Assembly (NCBI RefSeq): GCF_003201285.1
Contig: NZ_QICS01000001.1
Coordinates: 458,678-522,677, forward strand
Length of the DNA stretch: 64,000 nucleotides
Source: Lachnotalea glycerini
GTDB taxonomy: Bacteria > Bacillota > Clostridia > Lachnospirales > Lachnospiraceae
Direction: 5' to 3'
Shown one piece after another: positions 54,296 through 63,587 of the stretch. Each line of letters begins with the position of its first letter. Within the stretch, counting starts at the first letter, position 1. Under the pieces are notes generated by a model. That model was not told where the DNA came from and made no database searches. It saw only the letters and a program-made list of their open reading frames with translations. The translations under genes were made by a program, and so were the position numbers.

Positions 54296-57200
54296 ATGAT
54301 AAAGGGAAAAATAAAAACTATGATTAGTGTAATAGCAGCAATGGGGTTGCTTTGCACTTTTCCTAATGGCTCAGTCATAAATTCTAATGCCGCCAGTGAT
54401 GTTACAACGGAGTCCTATACCTGGCAAAATGTTGAAATTGGCGGTGGTGGCTATGTTGTAAATGTGATTTTTAACGAAACTGAAAAGGATCTGATTTATG
54501 CAAGGACTGATATGGGGGGTGCATATCGGTTTAATCCTGAAACACAAAGATGGATCCCCTTAACTGACATGATTGGTTTTGATGACTGGAATAATTTAGG
54601 TTGTGACAGTATGGCTACTGACCCTGTGGACACGAATCGTGTTTATATTGCAGCAGGTACATATACCAATAATTGGACCGATGCAAATGGATGTATTTTA
54701 CGTTCTACCGATAAGGGTGAAACCTGGGAAACTACTGAATTACCTTTTAAAGTAGGTGCCAATATGATGGGGCGCTCTATGGGTGAACGATTAGCAATAG
54801 ATCCTAATAGCAACAATATCCTATATATGGGAACCCGCTCTGGAAATGGTTTGTGGAAAAGTACAGATTATGGAGTGACCTGGAATCAAGTAAGTTCCTT
54901 TACTGAAGTCGGTGATTTTGCTCCCACTAATGATAATTCTTCTTCCTATGACGATACATTAACTGGTGTGGTATGGGTTACATTTGATTCCTCCACCGGT
55001 AAATCAGGGAGTCCATCTCAGACTATTTATGTAGGTGTTGCCAATAAAGCAGCAGAGGGTGAGGAAGCTGAAAATACAGTATTTTGCAGTAAAGATGGAG
55101 GTGAAACCTGGAATGCTGTTGCAGGACAGCCAAAGGATGGTTATTTACCTCATCATGGGGTATTATCCTCCGATGGAATCCTTTATGTCACCTACAGTAA
55201 TGGTGCAGGACCTTATGACGGTACAAAAGGTGATGTATGGAAATATGATACAAACACTGGAATATGGACTCAAATCAGCCCCGTTTCTTCTAGCAGTGAA
55301 GATAATTATTTTGGTTATGGAGGCATCAGTGTAGATGCACAAAATCCAGATACTCTATTGGTTACTACCCTAAATAGCTGGTGGCCGGATGCAAATATTT
55401 ACCGTTCTACAGACGGTGGCACCACTTGGACTAGCCTATGGGAATGGAACGGTTACCCAACCAGAACTCTTCGCTATACCCAGGATATCTCAGCAACACC
55501 TTGGCTGACTTTTGGTATTGAAGCGGTTCCTCCTGAACCATCACCAAAGCTTGGCTGGATGATAGGCAATATTTCAATTGATCCATTTAATTCCGACCGT
55601 ATGTTCTATAGTACCGGCGCAACAATCTATAGTGCCGATAATTTAACTGATTGGGACAATGGTGGAAAGGTAAATCTCACTGTAAAAACATTGGGAATAG
55701 AGCAAACGGCTGTTCTTTCACTGATTAGTCCTACCACTGGTACTGCTCATTTAGTCAGCGGTCTGGGCGATGTTACGGGTTTTGTTCACGAAGATTTAAC
55801 TAAGGTTCCAGACATGATGATGATCCGACCATATTTTTCAAGTACGACTGGCATGGATTATGCTGAACTTACTCCAAATAAATATGTCAGAGTCGGCAAT
55901 ACCGATTCAGGTACAAATACAAGAATAGGTATTTCCTATGATACCGCAAAAAACTGGTTTTCCGGTTCTAATTGCTGGTCCTCCTCAAGTACTGACAGTA
56001 CAGGCGGCGGTAATGTAGCTATGTCAGCAGACGGCGACACAATTGTATGGGCACCTACCAATCAGACTCCATGCTATTCAACAAATAATGCTAGCTCTTG
56101 GACTTCCTGCAAAGGTCTTCCAAATAATGCTGTCGTTGCATCAGACCGTGCTAATTCAAATAAATTCTATGCTGTATCAGGCGGAAGCTTTTATGTCAGC
56201 ACAGATGGCGGCGCTACATTTACAACTACTGCTACGATTTTAAGTGCATCAAACGCTGGTACATTACATCTTAAAGCAATGCCGGGCATCGAAGGTGATA
56301 TTTGGGTTGCCGGAGGTCATAACGACGCAGAATATGGACTTTGGCATTCCACTGATTCTGGAAAAACCTTTACTAAGCTTTCAAATGTAGAAAAAGCAGA
56401 TGTAGTAGGATTTGGTAAGGCTGCACCTGGAAAAGATTATATGGCACTTTATGTTTCAGCACAAATCAATGGTGTCAGAGGAATCTTTCGTTCTGATGAT
56501 GTTGGTGAAACTTGGGTAAGAATTAATGACGACCAACATCAATATGGTTCTACTAATTCAAGCATCACAGGAGATCCAAGAGTATACGGACGCGTTTATG
56601 TAGGAACTAATGGAAGAGGAATTGTCTACGGCGATACGAATGAGGAAACTGTTATACCTGATCCTGATCCTACTCCTGAAGTCAATTCAGCTACTCTTTC
56701 ACCTGCTATCGCTGCTTTTGATAAAAATATTGATAAGCAGGAAGACATAACGGTGACAATAGAACTAAATGGCAATACACTTAATGCAATCAAAAACGGT
56801 TCAACTACATTAGTCAAGGATACTGATTATACATTTGAAGACAATACTGTAATAATTAAAAAAGAATATTTAACCCAACTAGCTACTGGGGCAACTAGTT
56901 TGATTTTTGAATTTAATGCGGGCGATAACGCTATACTTAAAGTTAATATCTCCGATTCCACTTCAACTTCAACTCCTGTAGTTCAGGGGGATTTGGAAAT
57001 TCAAATGTTTAACAATAACACAAACGATTCTACTGTTTCTATTGCACCACAATTTAAAATTATTAATAATGGATCAGATTCCATTAAGCTTTCTGATTTA
57101 AAATTAAGATATTATTTTACAAAGGAGAATGCTTCTGATCAAAATTTCTGGTGTGACTGGTCAAATGTTGATTGTACTAATGTTATTGGTAAATTTGTAA

Positions 57201-57442
57201 CTATGGAAGAACCAACTGAGACGGCCGATTGTTATCTTGAGATTAGCTTTTTAAGTTCTGCTGGCAGTCTCTCGAGTGGTGAATCGGCAGTGTTGCAGAC
57301 AAGGTTTGCAAAATCAGATTGGAGTAATTATTCACAATCTAATGATTATTCATTTCTATCTTCAGCTACAAGCTTCACTCAGTGGACACAGGCAACAGCA
57401 TACATTTCAGATAATCTTCAATGGGGAGTAGAACCCAAATAA
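54296..57442 (+). CDS. Secreted GH74 xyloglucanase with X2 and CBM3 modules
   Basis: A 1048-residue secreted enzyme: signal peptide 1-33; GH74 double beta-propeller about 40-790 with repeated STDGGxTW-type Asp-box motifs; an X2 Ig-like module about 797-890; and a family 3 cellulose-binding module 898-1048. The predicted catalytic acids are D72 in RTDMGGAYR and the Asp near residue 490 in GLGDVTGF. GH74 enzymes cut the glucan backbone of xyloglucan. X2 and CBM3 are typical of free or cellulosomal enzymes of cellulolytic Clostridia; no dockerin is present, so it acts as a free enzyme. Own transcription unit, ending at a terminator. Confidence 0.93.
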   Translation: MIKGKIKTMISVIAAMGLLCTFPNGSVINSNAASDVTTESYTWQNVEIGGGGYVVNVIFNETEKDLIYARTDMGGAYRFNPETQRWIPLTDMIGFDDWNNLGCDSMATDPVDTNRVYIAAGTYTNNWTDANGCILRSTDKGETWETTELPFKVGANMMGRSMGERLAIDPNSNNILYMGTRSGNGLWKSTDYGVTWNQVSSFTEVGDFAPTNDNSSSYDDTLTGVVWVTFDSSTGKSGSPSQTIYVGVANKAAEGEEAENTVFCSKDGGETWNAVAGQPKDGYLPHHGVLSSDGILYVTYSNGAGPYDGTKGDVWKYDTNTGIWTQISPVSSSSEDNYFGYGGISVDAQNPDTLLVTTLNSWWPDANIYRSTDGGTTWTSLWEWNGYPTRTLRYTQDISATPWLTFGIEAVPPEPSPKLGWMIGNISIDPFNSDRMFYSTGATIYSADNLTDWDNGGKVNLTVKTLGIEQTAVLSLISPTTGTAHLVSGLGDVTGFVHEDLTKVPDMMMIRPYFSSTTGMDYAELTPNKYVRVGNTDSGTNTRIGISYDTAKNWFSGSNCWSSSSTDSTGGGNVAMSADGDTIVWAPTNQTPCYSTNNASSWTSCKGLPNNAVVASDRANSNKFYAVSGGSFYVSTDGGATFTTTATILSASNAGTLHLKAMPGIEGDIWVAGGHNDAEYGLWHSTDSGKTFTKLSNVEKADVVGFGKAAPGKDYMALYVSAQINGVRGIFRSDDVGETWVRINDDQHQYGSTNSSITGDPRVYGRVYVGTNGRGIVYGDTNEETVIPDPDPTPEVNSATLSPAIAAFDKNIDKQEDITVTIELNGNTLNAIKNGSTTLVKDTDYTFEDNTVIIKKEYLTQLATGATSLIFEFNAGDNAILKVNISDSTSTSTPVVQGDLEIQMFNNNTNDSTVSIAPQFKIINNGSDSIKLSDLKLRYYFTKENASDQNFWCDWSNVDCTNVIGKFVTMEEPTETADCYLEISFLSSAGSLSSGESAVLQTRFAKSDWSNYSQSNDYSFLSSATSFTQWTQATAYISDNLQWGVEPK

Positions 57443-57447
57443 ATAAC

Positions 57448-57492
57448 ATAGAGCAAGGATTCTTAATTCAAAGAACCCCTTGCTCTATTTTT
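57448..57492 (+). terminator. Terminator of the GH74 gene
   Basis: ATAGAGCAAGG (57448-57458) pairs with CCTTGCTCTAT (57478-57488) and is followed by TTTTTTC. Confidence 0.88.
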
Positions 57493-57521
57493 TCTTTTCA
57501 TAGTAATATCCATAAATTTAA

Positions 57522-57533
57522 GCATATAATATA
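57522..57533 (+). promoter_or_regulatory. GCATATAATATA motif before the first LysM/GH18-like gene
   Basis: The same 12 bases occur upstream of the second copy at 58887-58898, in each case starting exactly 34 bases before the ATG. They could be a -10 element; CATATAATA fits the CATANNNTA form of sporulation sigma-K promoters, but no matching -35 was confirmed. Confidence 0.4.
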
Positions 57534-57555
57534 AAAAACAAAATGTTTGGTAGAA

Positions 57556-58854
57556 ATGGAAATATACGTTGTAAAACCAAATGATACCCTTTATTCAATT
57601 TCTCGTAAATTCAATGTACCTTTAGATAAGCTCATTCTAGATAATGGTTTGCAATTTATGCAGCAATTAGTGCCCGGTCAAACCATCGTAATTGTGTCCC
57701 CTGCCAAAACTTATATCGTACAAGAAAAAGACACTCTAAATAGTGTATCTATGCAGTTTGGAATTTCACAAATGCAATTGTTTCGGAATAATCCTTTTCT
57801 TACTAGTACTCCACTTGCGCCCGGTATGGAACTTACAATTAGCTATAATACAACAGAAAAACTTACCACCTGTGGCTATATATACCCTTATATTGATAAG
57901 GATACATTAAGAAAAACTTTGCCCTCCCTTACTTACCTGACTATCTACAATTATCGGGCAATTAGCGAGGGGAAAATCATTACTTACTCTGATGACAGCG
58001 AGGTGATTCAGCTTGCGAAGGACTATGGTACCATACCTCTTATGCTTGGTACAACATTGTCTTTACAAGGAGAACCCGATACTGAAGCAGCTTACAGCCT
58101 TTTATTAAAAGAATCTTATCAAGATATCCTTATTGAAAACACAATAAACATTATTAAAGAAAAAGGCTACTTAGGTGCCAATATCGTTTTTAATTATATC
58201 AATCAAGGCAGTGTAGAAATATATCAAAATGTTATTCAAAAGCTTAAGACACAATTAGATAAGGATAATTTAATATTATTAGTAACCATCAATCCAAATA
58301 CCAAATATATCAATAATGAATTAGCCTTTGATAAAATCAATTACGATACCATTAGCAAAATTATAAATAAAATCGTATTTCTCCAGTTTATCTGGGGAAT
58401 AAATTACGGTCCCCCTTTGCCTGTTAATTCAATAACGAAAATTAAAACCTTTATTGACTATGTAGTAACCAATATACATCCTAAAGAGATTATGGTAGGA
58501 CTTTCACTAGTTAGCTATAACTGGCAACTTCCTTATATTCCGGGAAGCTCTTATGCTAATTCCTTAAGTTTAAACTCTTCTCTTCGCTTAGCACAAGAAG
58601 AAAACGCTGTCATACAATTTGATGAGGTTTCCCAGTCTCCTTACTTTACCTATATTAATGGCGAAACTTCCGAACACATTGTATGGTCTGTCGATGCAAG
58701 AACGATCTCCTCTTTGAGTGATTTGATTACTCAGTATAATCTTCACGGTGCAGGATTTTGGAATCTTATGGTATATACAGAGCAATTATGGTTAGTTGTT
58801 AACTCCCAATATGAAATTAATAAATTTCTACCTAATATATTTGATTCCAATTAA
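57556..58854 (+). CDS. LysM-LysM-GH18-like spore protein, catalytic motif degenerate (copy 1)
   Basis: A 432-residue protein with two LysM peptidoglycan-binding modules (2-46 and 52-96) and a GH18-fold domain (105-430), the layout of spore cortex-lytic/germination proteins YaaH/SleL. There is no signal peptide, as usual for spore-coat-deposited members. At the family's catalytic DGxxDxE site this protein has GYLGANIVFN (204-213): the acidic residues are replaced by Leu, Val and Asn (N213). Hydrolysis is therefore unlikely, and a binding role is inferred. The start ATG at 57556 matches the paralogue; no clear ribosome site precedes it. Confidence 0.85.
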   Translation: MEIYVVKPNDTLYSISRKFNVPLDKLILDNGLQFMQQLVPGQTIVIVSPAKTYIVQEKDTLNSVSMQFGISQMQLFRNNPFLTSTPLAPGMELTISYNTTEKLTTCGYIYPYIDKDTLRKTLPSLTYLTIYNYRAISEGKIITYSDDSEVIQLAKDYGTIPLMLGTTLSLQGEPDTEAAYSLLLKESYQDILIENTINIIKEKGYLGANIVFNYINQGSVEIYQNVIQKLKTQLDKDNLILLVTINPNTKYINNELAFDKINYDTISKIINKIVFLQFIWGINYGPPLPVNSITKIKTFIDYVVTNIHPKEIMVGLSLVSYNWQLPYIPGSSYANSLSLNSSLRLAQEENAVIQFDEVSQSPYFTYINGETSEHIVWSVDARTISSLSDLITQYNLHGAGFWNLMVYTEQLWLVVNSQYEINKFLPNIFDSN

Positions 58855-58886
58855 AGTGATTTCTATAATAATCTCATTATTGCTTC

Positions 58887-58898
58887 GCATATAATATA
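58887..58898 (+). promoter_or_regulatory. GCATATAATATA motif before the second LysM/GH18-like gene
   Basis: Identical in sequence and in distance to the ATG to the motif at 57522-57533, which suggests that promoter and gene were duplicated together. Confidence 0.4.
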
Positions 58899-58920
58899 TC
58901 AAAACAAAGGTGACTATAAT

Positions 58921-60213
58921 ATGGAAATATATGTTGTACAACCAAACGATACCCTTTATTCAATTTCTCGTAAATTTAACATATCCTTAGATAAGATGAT
59001 TCGGGACAATGAACTGGAATTTACGGAACAATTGGTACCTGGTCAAACCATTGTAATTGTGTATCCTGAAAAGACCTATATCACACAAAAAGGAGACTCA
59101 ATAGAAAGTATTTCGAAGCAGTTTAACATCTCACAAATGCAATTGCTTCGAAATAATCCTTTTCTTTCTGATACTCCTATTATCCCCGGTACTGAATTAA
59201 CAATCAGCTATAATACGTCAGGTAATATCGCAATAGGAGGCTACATTTATCCCTATATTGATAAGAACACTCTAAAAAAAACATTACCCGATCTCACCTA
59301 TTTAACTGTTTATAACTATCGGGCAATCAATGAAGGAAAAATTATTTCTTATTGGGCGGATGAAGAAATTATACAGCTTGCAAAGGACTACGGTACCATC
59401 CCACTTATGATGTCTACCACTTTATCGGCTCAAGGTGAGCCAGATATTGAAACTGCTTACAGCATTTTATTAAATGAAGAATATCTTGTGGCTTATGTCA
59501 ATAATACAATAAGAATTATTAAGGAAAAAGGATATTTAGGCACTAATATTGTTTTCAATTATATGAATCCAAACAGTCTTTATTTATATCTAAATCTGAT
59601 TGAAAGGCTTAAAGTAGAGTTAGATAAAGATAACTTATTATTATTTGTAACTGTTAATCCAAACACGAGCTACGTAAATAATGAACTAACCTTTGATAAA
59701 ATCGATTATAGTGTACTAAACACGAAAGTAAACGGTATTATATTTCTTCAGTTTATCTGGGGAACAAATTATGGTCCTCCCTTACCTGTTAATTCCATAG
59801 CAAAAATTAAATCCTTTATTGATTATGCAATTACCAATATAAGTTCCACAAGTATTGCAGTTGGCCTTTCTATCATTAGCTATGATTGGCAGCTTCCTTA
59901 TATTCCAGGCAACTCTTATGCTAATTCTCTAAGCTTAAACTCTGCCTTGCGTTTGGCACAGGATAAGGGTGTCAGTATACAATTTGACGAAGTATCCCAA
60001 TCACCCTTTTTTACTTATATTCAATTAGAAACATCAGAACATATTGTATGGTCAGTCGATGCAAGAACGATCTCCTCCTTGGTTGATTTAATCAATCAGT
60101 ATAGTCTTCAAGGAGCAGGCCTTTGGAATCTCATGATATATACTGCACAATTATGGCTGATTATCAACTCTCAATTCGAAATTGAAAAGCTGATTCCAGA
60201 CAAATTCAATTGA
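58921..60213 (+). CDS. LysM-LysM-GH18-like spore protein, catalytic motif degenerate (copy 2)
   Basis: A 430-residue tandem paralogue of the preceding gene, colinear throughout: LysM 2-46 and 52-96, GH18-like 105-430. The catalytic site again lacks its acids (GYLGTNIVFN, 204-213). The conserved FDEVSQSPFFTY and WSVDARTISSL blocks are kept, so the fold is preserved by selection while catalysis appears lost. An AGGTGA ribosome site lies before the ATG. The two genes differ in a large share of residues, so the duplication is not recent. It ends three bases from the convergent azlD. Confidence 0.86.
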   Translation: MEIYVVQPNDTLYSISRKFNISLDKMIRDNELEFTEQLVPGQTIVIVYPEKTYITQKGDSIESISKQFNISQMQLLRNNPFLSDTPIIPGTELTISYNTSGNIAIGGYIYPYIDKNTLKKTLPDLTYLTVYNYRAINEGKIISYWADEEIIQLAKDYGTIPLMMSTTLSAQGEPDIETAYSILLNEEYLVAYVNNTIRIIKEKGYLGTNIVFNYMNPNSLYLYLNLIERLKVELDKDNLLLFVTVNPNTSYVNNELTFDKIDYSVLNTKVNGIIFLQFIWGTNYGPPLPVNSIAKIKSFIDYAITNISSTSIAVGLSIISYDWQLPYIPGNSYANSLSLNSALRLAQDKGVSIQFDEVSQSPFFTYIQLETSEHIVWSVDARTISSLVDLINQYSLQGAGLWNLMIYTAQLWLIINSQFEIEKLIPDKFN

Positions 60214-60215
60214 TG

Positions 60216-60551
60216 TTATTGAAAAATATGTTGCACAAGCATCATATAAATTAAAGTACTACCACCAATGCTTAATAAAACATTATTTTTCCACTTATGT
60301 AATAGTATAATGCTTAATATGGCAAATATTTCAGGCACACCATGTGTACTGCTTAAAATGGAAACACTTTTCAAGCAATATACTACGAGTAATCCCATCA
60401 TAGCTGGGGGCAGCACCTTACCTAAATACAAAATATATTTTGGTTTTTCTTTTCCTTCCGGAAAAAGGATAAAAGGAGTAAATCTTGTAATCATAGTGCC
60501 AATAGCAATTACAATAATGATAATAAGTGTTTGTATAGCTGTTAAATACAT
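60216..60551 (-). CDS. azlD: AzlD-family branched-chain amino acid exporter subunit
   Basis: A 111-residue membrane protein with four hydrophobic helices and the opening TIIIIVIAIGTMITRFTPFI seen in AzlD. It is the small partner of AzlC in export of branched-chain amino acids (or analogues). Its start overlaps the end of azlC by ten bases. Confidence 0.88.
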   Translation of the reverse strand: MYLTAIQTLIIIIVIAIGTMITRFTPFILFPEGKEKPKYILYLGKVLPPAMMGLLVVYCLKSVSILSSTHGVPEIFAILSIILLHKWKNNVLLSIGGSTLIYMMLVQHIFQ

Positions 60552-61264
60552 TCCTTCTTCCCCCTTAACATTAATATAATAAGAATTAAAATCATGGAAG
60601 GGATGACCAGATTATTTTTACCAAATAAAAAGAGACTGATGATGGTTGCAATTATACCAATTACTCCGGAAGCCCGATTCTCTCGTTTCTTCCATTGTTC
60701 AAGAAATAAAACAACAAATAAAGCAGTTAACACAAAATCAAGCCCTTTTGTATTAAAATTCACAACATTTCCTGCCAGTCCACCCAGAAAGGTTCCCAAA
60801 ACCCAATAAAAATAATCTAGCGCTGAAATAGATAAATAGTAATACTTATGGTTAACATCACTTGGCGGTGCATCACTTGAAGCAATGGAAAATGTTTCGT
60901 CACAAAGTACATAAATTAAAAACATTCTGGCTCTACCTAAGCCCTTGTATTTTTCCAGCATGGAAATGCCATAAAATAAATGTCTGGCATTAACCATAAT
61001 ACTAAGGAAAAGTGCCTGAAGTGGATTAAATGCTGTAGTCAGTAGCGTGATTGCAACAAATTGCATACTGCCGCAAAATGCAACTGCACTCATGAGAACC
61101 GACCATAAAACACCATAGCCCTTTGACTGCATGAGTACACCATATGCCATACCTAATACCAGAAAACCTGTTAATACAGGTATCGTTTTTGGAAAGGCAT
61201 ATAAAAATGCTTTTTTCTTATCTTCATAATTTGTTTTTTCTTTCTCATAATCTATTTCAATCAT
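60542..61264 (-). CDS. azlC: AzlC-family branched-chain amino acid exporter subunit
   Basis: A 240-residue polytopic protein with the conserved opening FPKTIPVLTGFLVLGMAYG, the MSAVAFCGSMQF segment and NARHLFYGISML, all typical of AzlC. It forms an exporter with AzlD, encoded downstream with a ten-base overlap. Diverges from cbiK; no Lrp-type regulator (AzlB) is encoded beside it. Confidence 0.92.
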   Translation of the reverse strand: MIEIDYEKEKTNYEDKKKAFLYAFPKTIPVLTGFLVLGMAYGVLMQSKGYGVLWSVLMSAVAFCGSMQFVAITLLTTAFNPLQALFLSIMVNARHLFYGISMLEKYKGLGRARMFLIYVLCDETFSIASSDAPPSDVNHKYYYLSISALDYFYWVLGTFLGGLAGNVVNFNTKGLDFVLTALFVVLFLEQWKKRENRASGVIGIIATIISLFLFGKNNLVIPSMILILIILMLRGKKECI

Positions 61265-61454
61265 TTTTAGCCTCTTTTCCCTTTATTAATGATTTCCTTT
61301 CATTATGATTCATACGTTGACAATGCTATTGCCGAATGATAAACTTATATAAGAATGAATTATATTAATTAAGACATTTTCATATTTTAATATCTGGCTA
61401 AAGCAATCATGCTTGCCCATAAAAATATGAATTGTTATTACAAAGGAGATCCCT

Positions 61455-62240
61455 ATGTTAAATAAAAAAGCCATTCTTGTTGTAAGCTTTGGTACAAGCC
61501 ATCTAGATACTTTGGATAAAAATATTAAAGCAATAGAAGACAGTATCCAGCATGCGTTCCCTGACTGTAAAATATATCGGGCTTTTACCAGTAAAGTGAT
61601 TATTAAAAAGCTGAAATCTGTTTATAATCTTTCAGTAGATACCGTATCAAAAGCACTTGAACAAATCATAGCTGATGATATCAAAGAGCTGATTGTTCAG
61701 CCGACTCATATGATTCATGGTATAGAAAATGATAATATGATTCGAGATATTAATCAGGCAAAGGATCATTTTACATCAATCAAGCTAGGTAAACCGTTAC
61801 TCTCTGATGCAACGGATTATATCAAAACAGTTCACATTATTTCAAAGTATTACAATCCCTCAAAAACAGAAGCCCTTGTATTAATGGGACACGGTACTGC
61901 ACATTATGCCAATGCAACTTACCCTGCCCTAGACTATACCTTTAAGCAACAAGGCTTTTCAAATATTTTTGTAGGAACCGTGGAGGGTTATCCAGAACTT
62001 GATGACGTTATATCTTTAGTCCAAAATGAAAAATTATCTAAAATAATACTCTTACCTTTTATGCTGGTAGCCGGCGATCATGCCCAAAACGATATGGCAG
62101 GAAGCAAAGAGGATTCCTGGAAATCCCGTTTTCTAAAAGAAGGTTATAAGGTAGAGACAATAATAAAAGGACTTGGTGAGATGAAAGAAATCCGTGACAT
62201 CTATATCGAACATATCAAAGATGCTACTAACTATTTATAA
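61455..62240 (+). CDS. cbiK: Sirohydrochlorin cobaltochelatase CbiK
   Basis: A 261-residue class II chelatase. Conserved His residues occur in VQPTHMIHGIEND, LMGHGTAHYAN and LVAGDHAQNDMAG, in the order expected for CbiK, and the N-terminus AILVVSFGTSHLDT is typical. It inserts Co2+ into sirohydrochlorin at the start of anaerobic cobalamin synthesis, downstream of the precorrin-2 made by the hem operon at 45-51 kb. AAAGGAG precedes the ATG. It is a single gene ending in a compact terminator; no cobalamin riboswitch was seen before it. Confidence 0.93.
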   Translation: MLNKKAILVVSFGTSHLDTLDKNIKAIEDSIQHAFPDCKIYRAFTSKVIIKKLKSVYNLSVDTVSKALEQIIADDIKELIVQPTHMIHGIENDNMIRDINQAKDHFTSIKLGKPLLSDATDYIKTVHIISKYYNPSKTEALVLMGHGTAHYANATYPALDYTFKQQGFSNIFVGTVEGYPELDDVISLVQNEKLSKIILLPFMLVAGDHAQNDMAGSKEDSWKSRFLKEGYKVETIIKGLGEMKEIRDIYIEHIKDATNYL

Positions 62241-62267
62241 AGAATGTGCTTTGCACATTCTTTTTTA
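62240..62267 (+). terminator. Terminator of cbiK
   Basis: AAGAATGTGC and GCACATTCTT flank a three-base loop and are followed by TTTTT, immediately at the cbiK stop codon. Confidence 0.88.
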
Positions 62268-62428
62268 GTTCATAGGAAAGACCTTGTTGTGGTAACGTAA
62301 AAAGTTTGATACCAATGAAATAAAAACACAATGCGCACGAATGCAGGTGGAAAATGTCACTGCCTAACAGCATTCGGCGCAGCAAAGCGGTCAAGTCCCT
62401 CATGAGTGAGGGATTATTGTCCGCTTTG
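62262..62428 (+). repeat. Dispersed hairpin-rich repeat, copy 3
   Basis: It aligns with copies 1 and 2 over almost its whole length, sharing ATGAAATAAAAACACAATGC and AGCGGTCAAGTCCCTCATG. The first inverted pair is degraded in this copy (CCAATGAAAT instead of CCTATGAAAT). It lies exactly between the cbiK terminator and the stop codon of the convergent amidase gene. Confidence 0.78.
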
Positions 62429-63586
62429 TTAATCCTTTGTAAAATACCGGTCTAATCCATTTGCAATACCAGTAGAAAGCTTATTTTGATAATCGTCTGT
62501 TGCCATTAAGGCATCCTCGGCTGGATTTGTCATAAATCCCATTTCAACAATTGTAACTGGAACATTACACCAATTAATACCGCTCATACTATCTGTTTCA
62601 GTGACTCCCTTACTTGCTGCTCCAGTCATTGCCACCATCTCCTCCAAAACCGCACCTGACAGCTTTTTACTCTGACTATAAAAAGCACTAACGTAAGGAT
62701 TTGAGGCGGTCTGGCACATGGTTAAAATACCATTGACACTACTGTCTTGCGAACCATTAGCATGAATTCGAACAAATGCCTCTGCACCTGCATCATTTGC
62801 AATCTGCGCTCTTTGTGCATTGCTGATGTCAACATCATTTGTTTCTCGAATCATAACTACCTGATAGCCACGATTAATCAGCTCCTCTTTGAGCTTGAGA
62901 GCAACAGAAAGGGTCAATTGATATTCTGCCAGACCGCTTACGCATCCACTCGTTCCTGAAGCTACCTTTGCCTTAGTCTGCGATGCACCAGGGCCAATTG
63001 GTTCTTGCTCACTATTTCCCTTAGCCTGATGACCTGCATCTATTGCAACAATATGGCCACTTCCATTTCCATAATAAGAAGAGATACCTGACGTATCCGG
63101 TTCTTCTGTGGAAAGGTATTCACTTGCTATAAAGCATTCCTTATCTTCATATACCACCTTACTCCACTCGTCTGATATCCCAATTCTTTGTACGGCTTTG
63201 TATTTTGTAAGCATTCCCAAACTTTCACTATCCGTATTTGGAGCTGTTCTTATATTTACATTTGAAGTGGCGTATACTTTTTCATCTACTTGGGTAAACG
63301 AAACTTCTTCATCCAAAATCTCGCTTGTATTATTCGTCTCAGCTTCATTGCTTTCGCCTGCCTCATTACTTTCCTGCTTCGTAATCACATCGTTACTATT
63401 CCCCTGATTTTCATTTAATGAATCCGTACTTTGTGAATTGGTATGATCCGTTACTGCACTATCCTGATCATCTGTTTCATTAGCATTTTTATTCTGGCTG
63501 CTATCTGCCTGTTTATTGGAAGAAGCACACCCAAGCATACCCACAGATAGACACAGCACCAATAATATAGTTATAATTTTTCTCAT
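62429..63586 (-). CDS. N-acetylmuramoyl-L-alanine amidase lipoprotein with SH3b domain
   Basis: A 385-residue lipoprotein: lipobox MLGC at about residue 20, an Asn/Ser/Asp-rich linker to about 100, an SH3b domain (about 103-165, [15 protein letters not shown]) and a zinc amidase_3 domain (180-385) with [15 protein letters not shown] and the catalytic Glu in [12 protein letters not shown]. It cleaves the stem peptide from peptidoglycan at the cell surface. GAGGAA lies eight bases before the ATG at 63586; the cbiC stop is one base away, so the two are co-translated. A cobalamin-operon role is not implied. Confidence 0.9.
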   Translation of the reverse strand: MRKIITILLVLCLSVGMLGCASSNKQADSSQNKNANETDDQDSAVTDHTNSQSTDSLNENQGNSNDVITKQESNEAGESNEAETNNTSEILDEEVSFTQVDEKVYATSNVNIRTAPNTDSESLGMLTKYKAVQRIGISDEWSKVVYEDKECFIASEYLSTEEPDTSGISSYYGNGSGHIVAIDAGHQAKGNSEQEPIGPGASQTKAKVASGTSGCVSGLAEYQLTLSVALKLKEELINRGYQVVMIRETNDVDISNAQRAQIANDAGAEAFVRIHANGSQDSSVNGILTMCQTASNPYVSAFYSQSKKLSGAVLEEMVAMTGAASKGVTETDSMSGINWCNVPVTIVEMGFMTNPAEDALMATDDYQNKLSTGIANGLDRYFTKD

Positions 63587-63587
63587 G

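Noticed and set aside
61265-61454. Cobalamin riboswitch before cbiK
   Set aside because: No B12-box sequence or surrounding helices are visible; only a TTGACA with a weak -10 is present.
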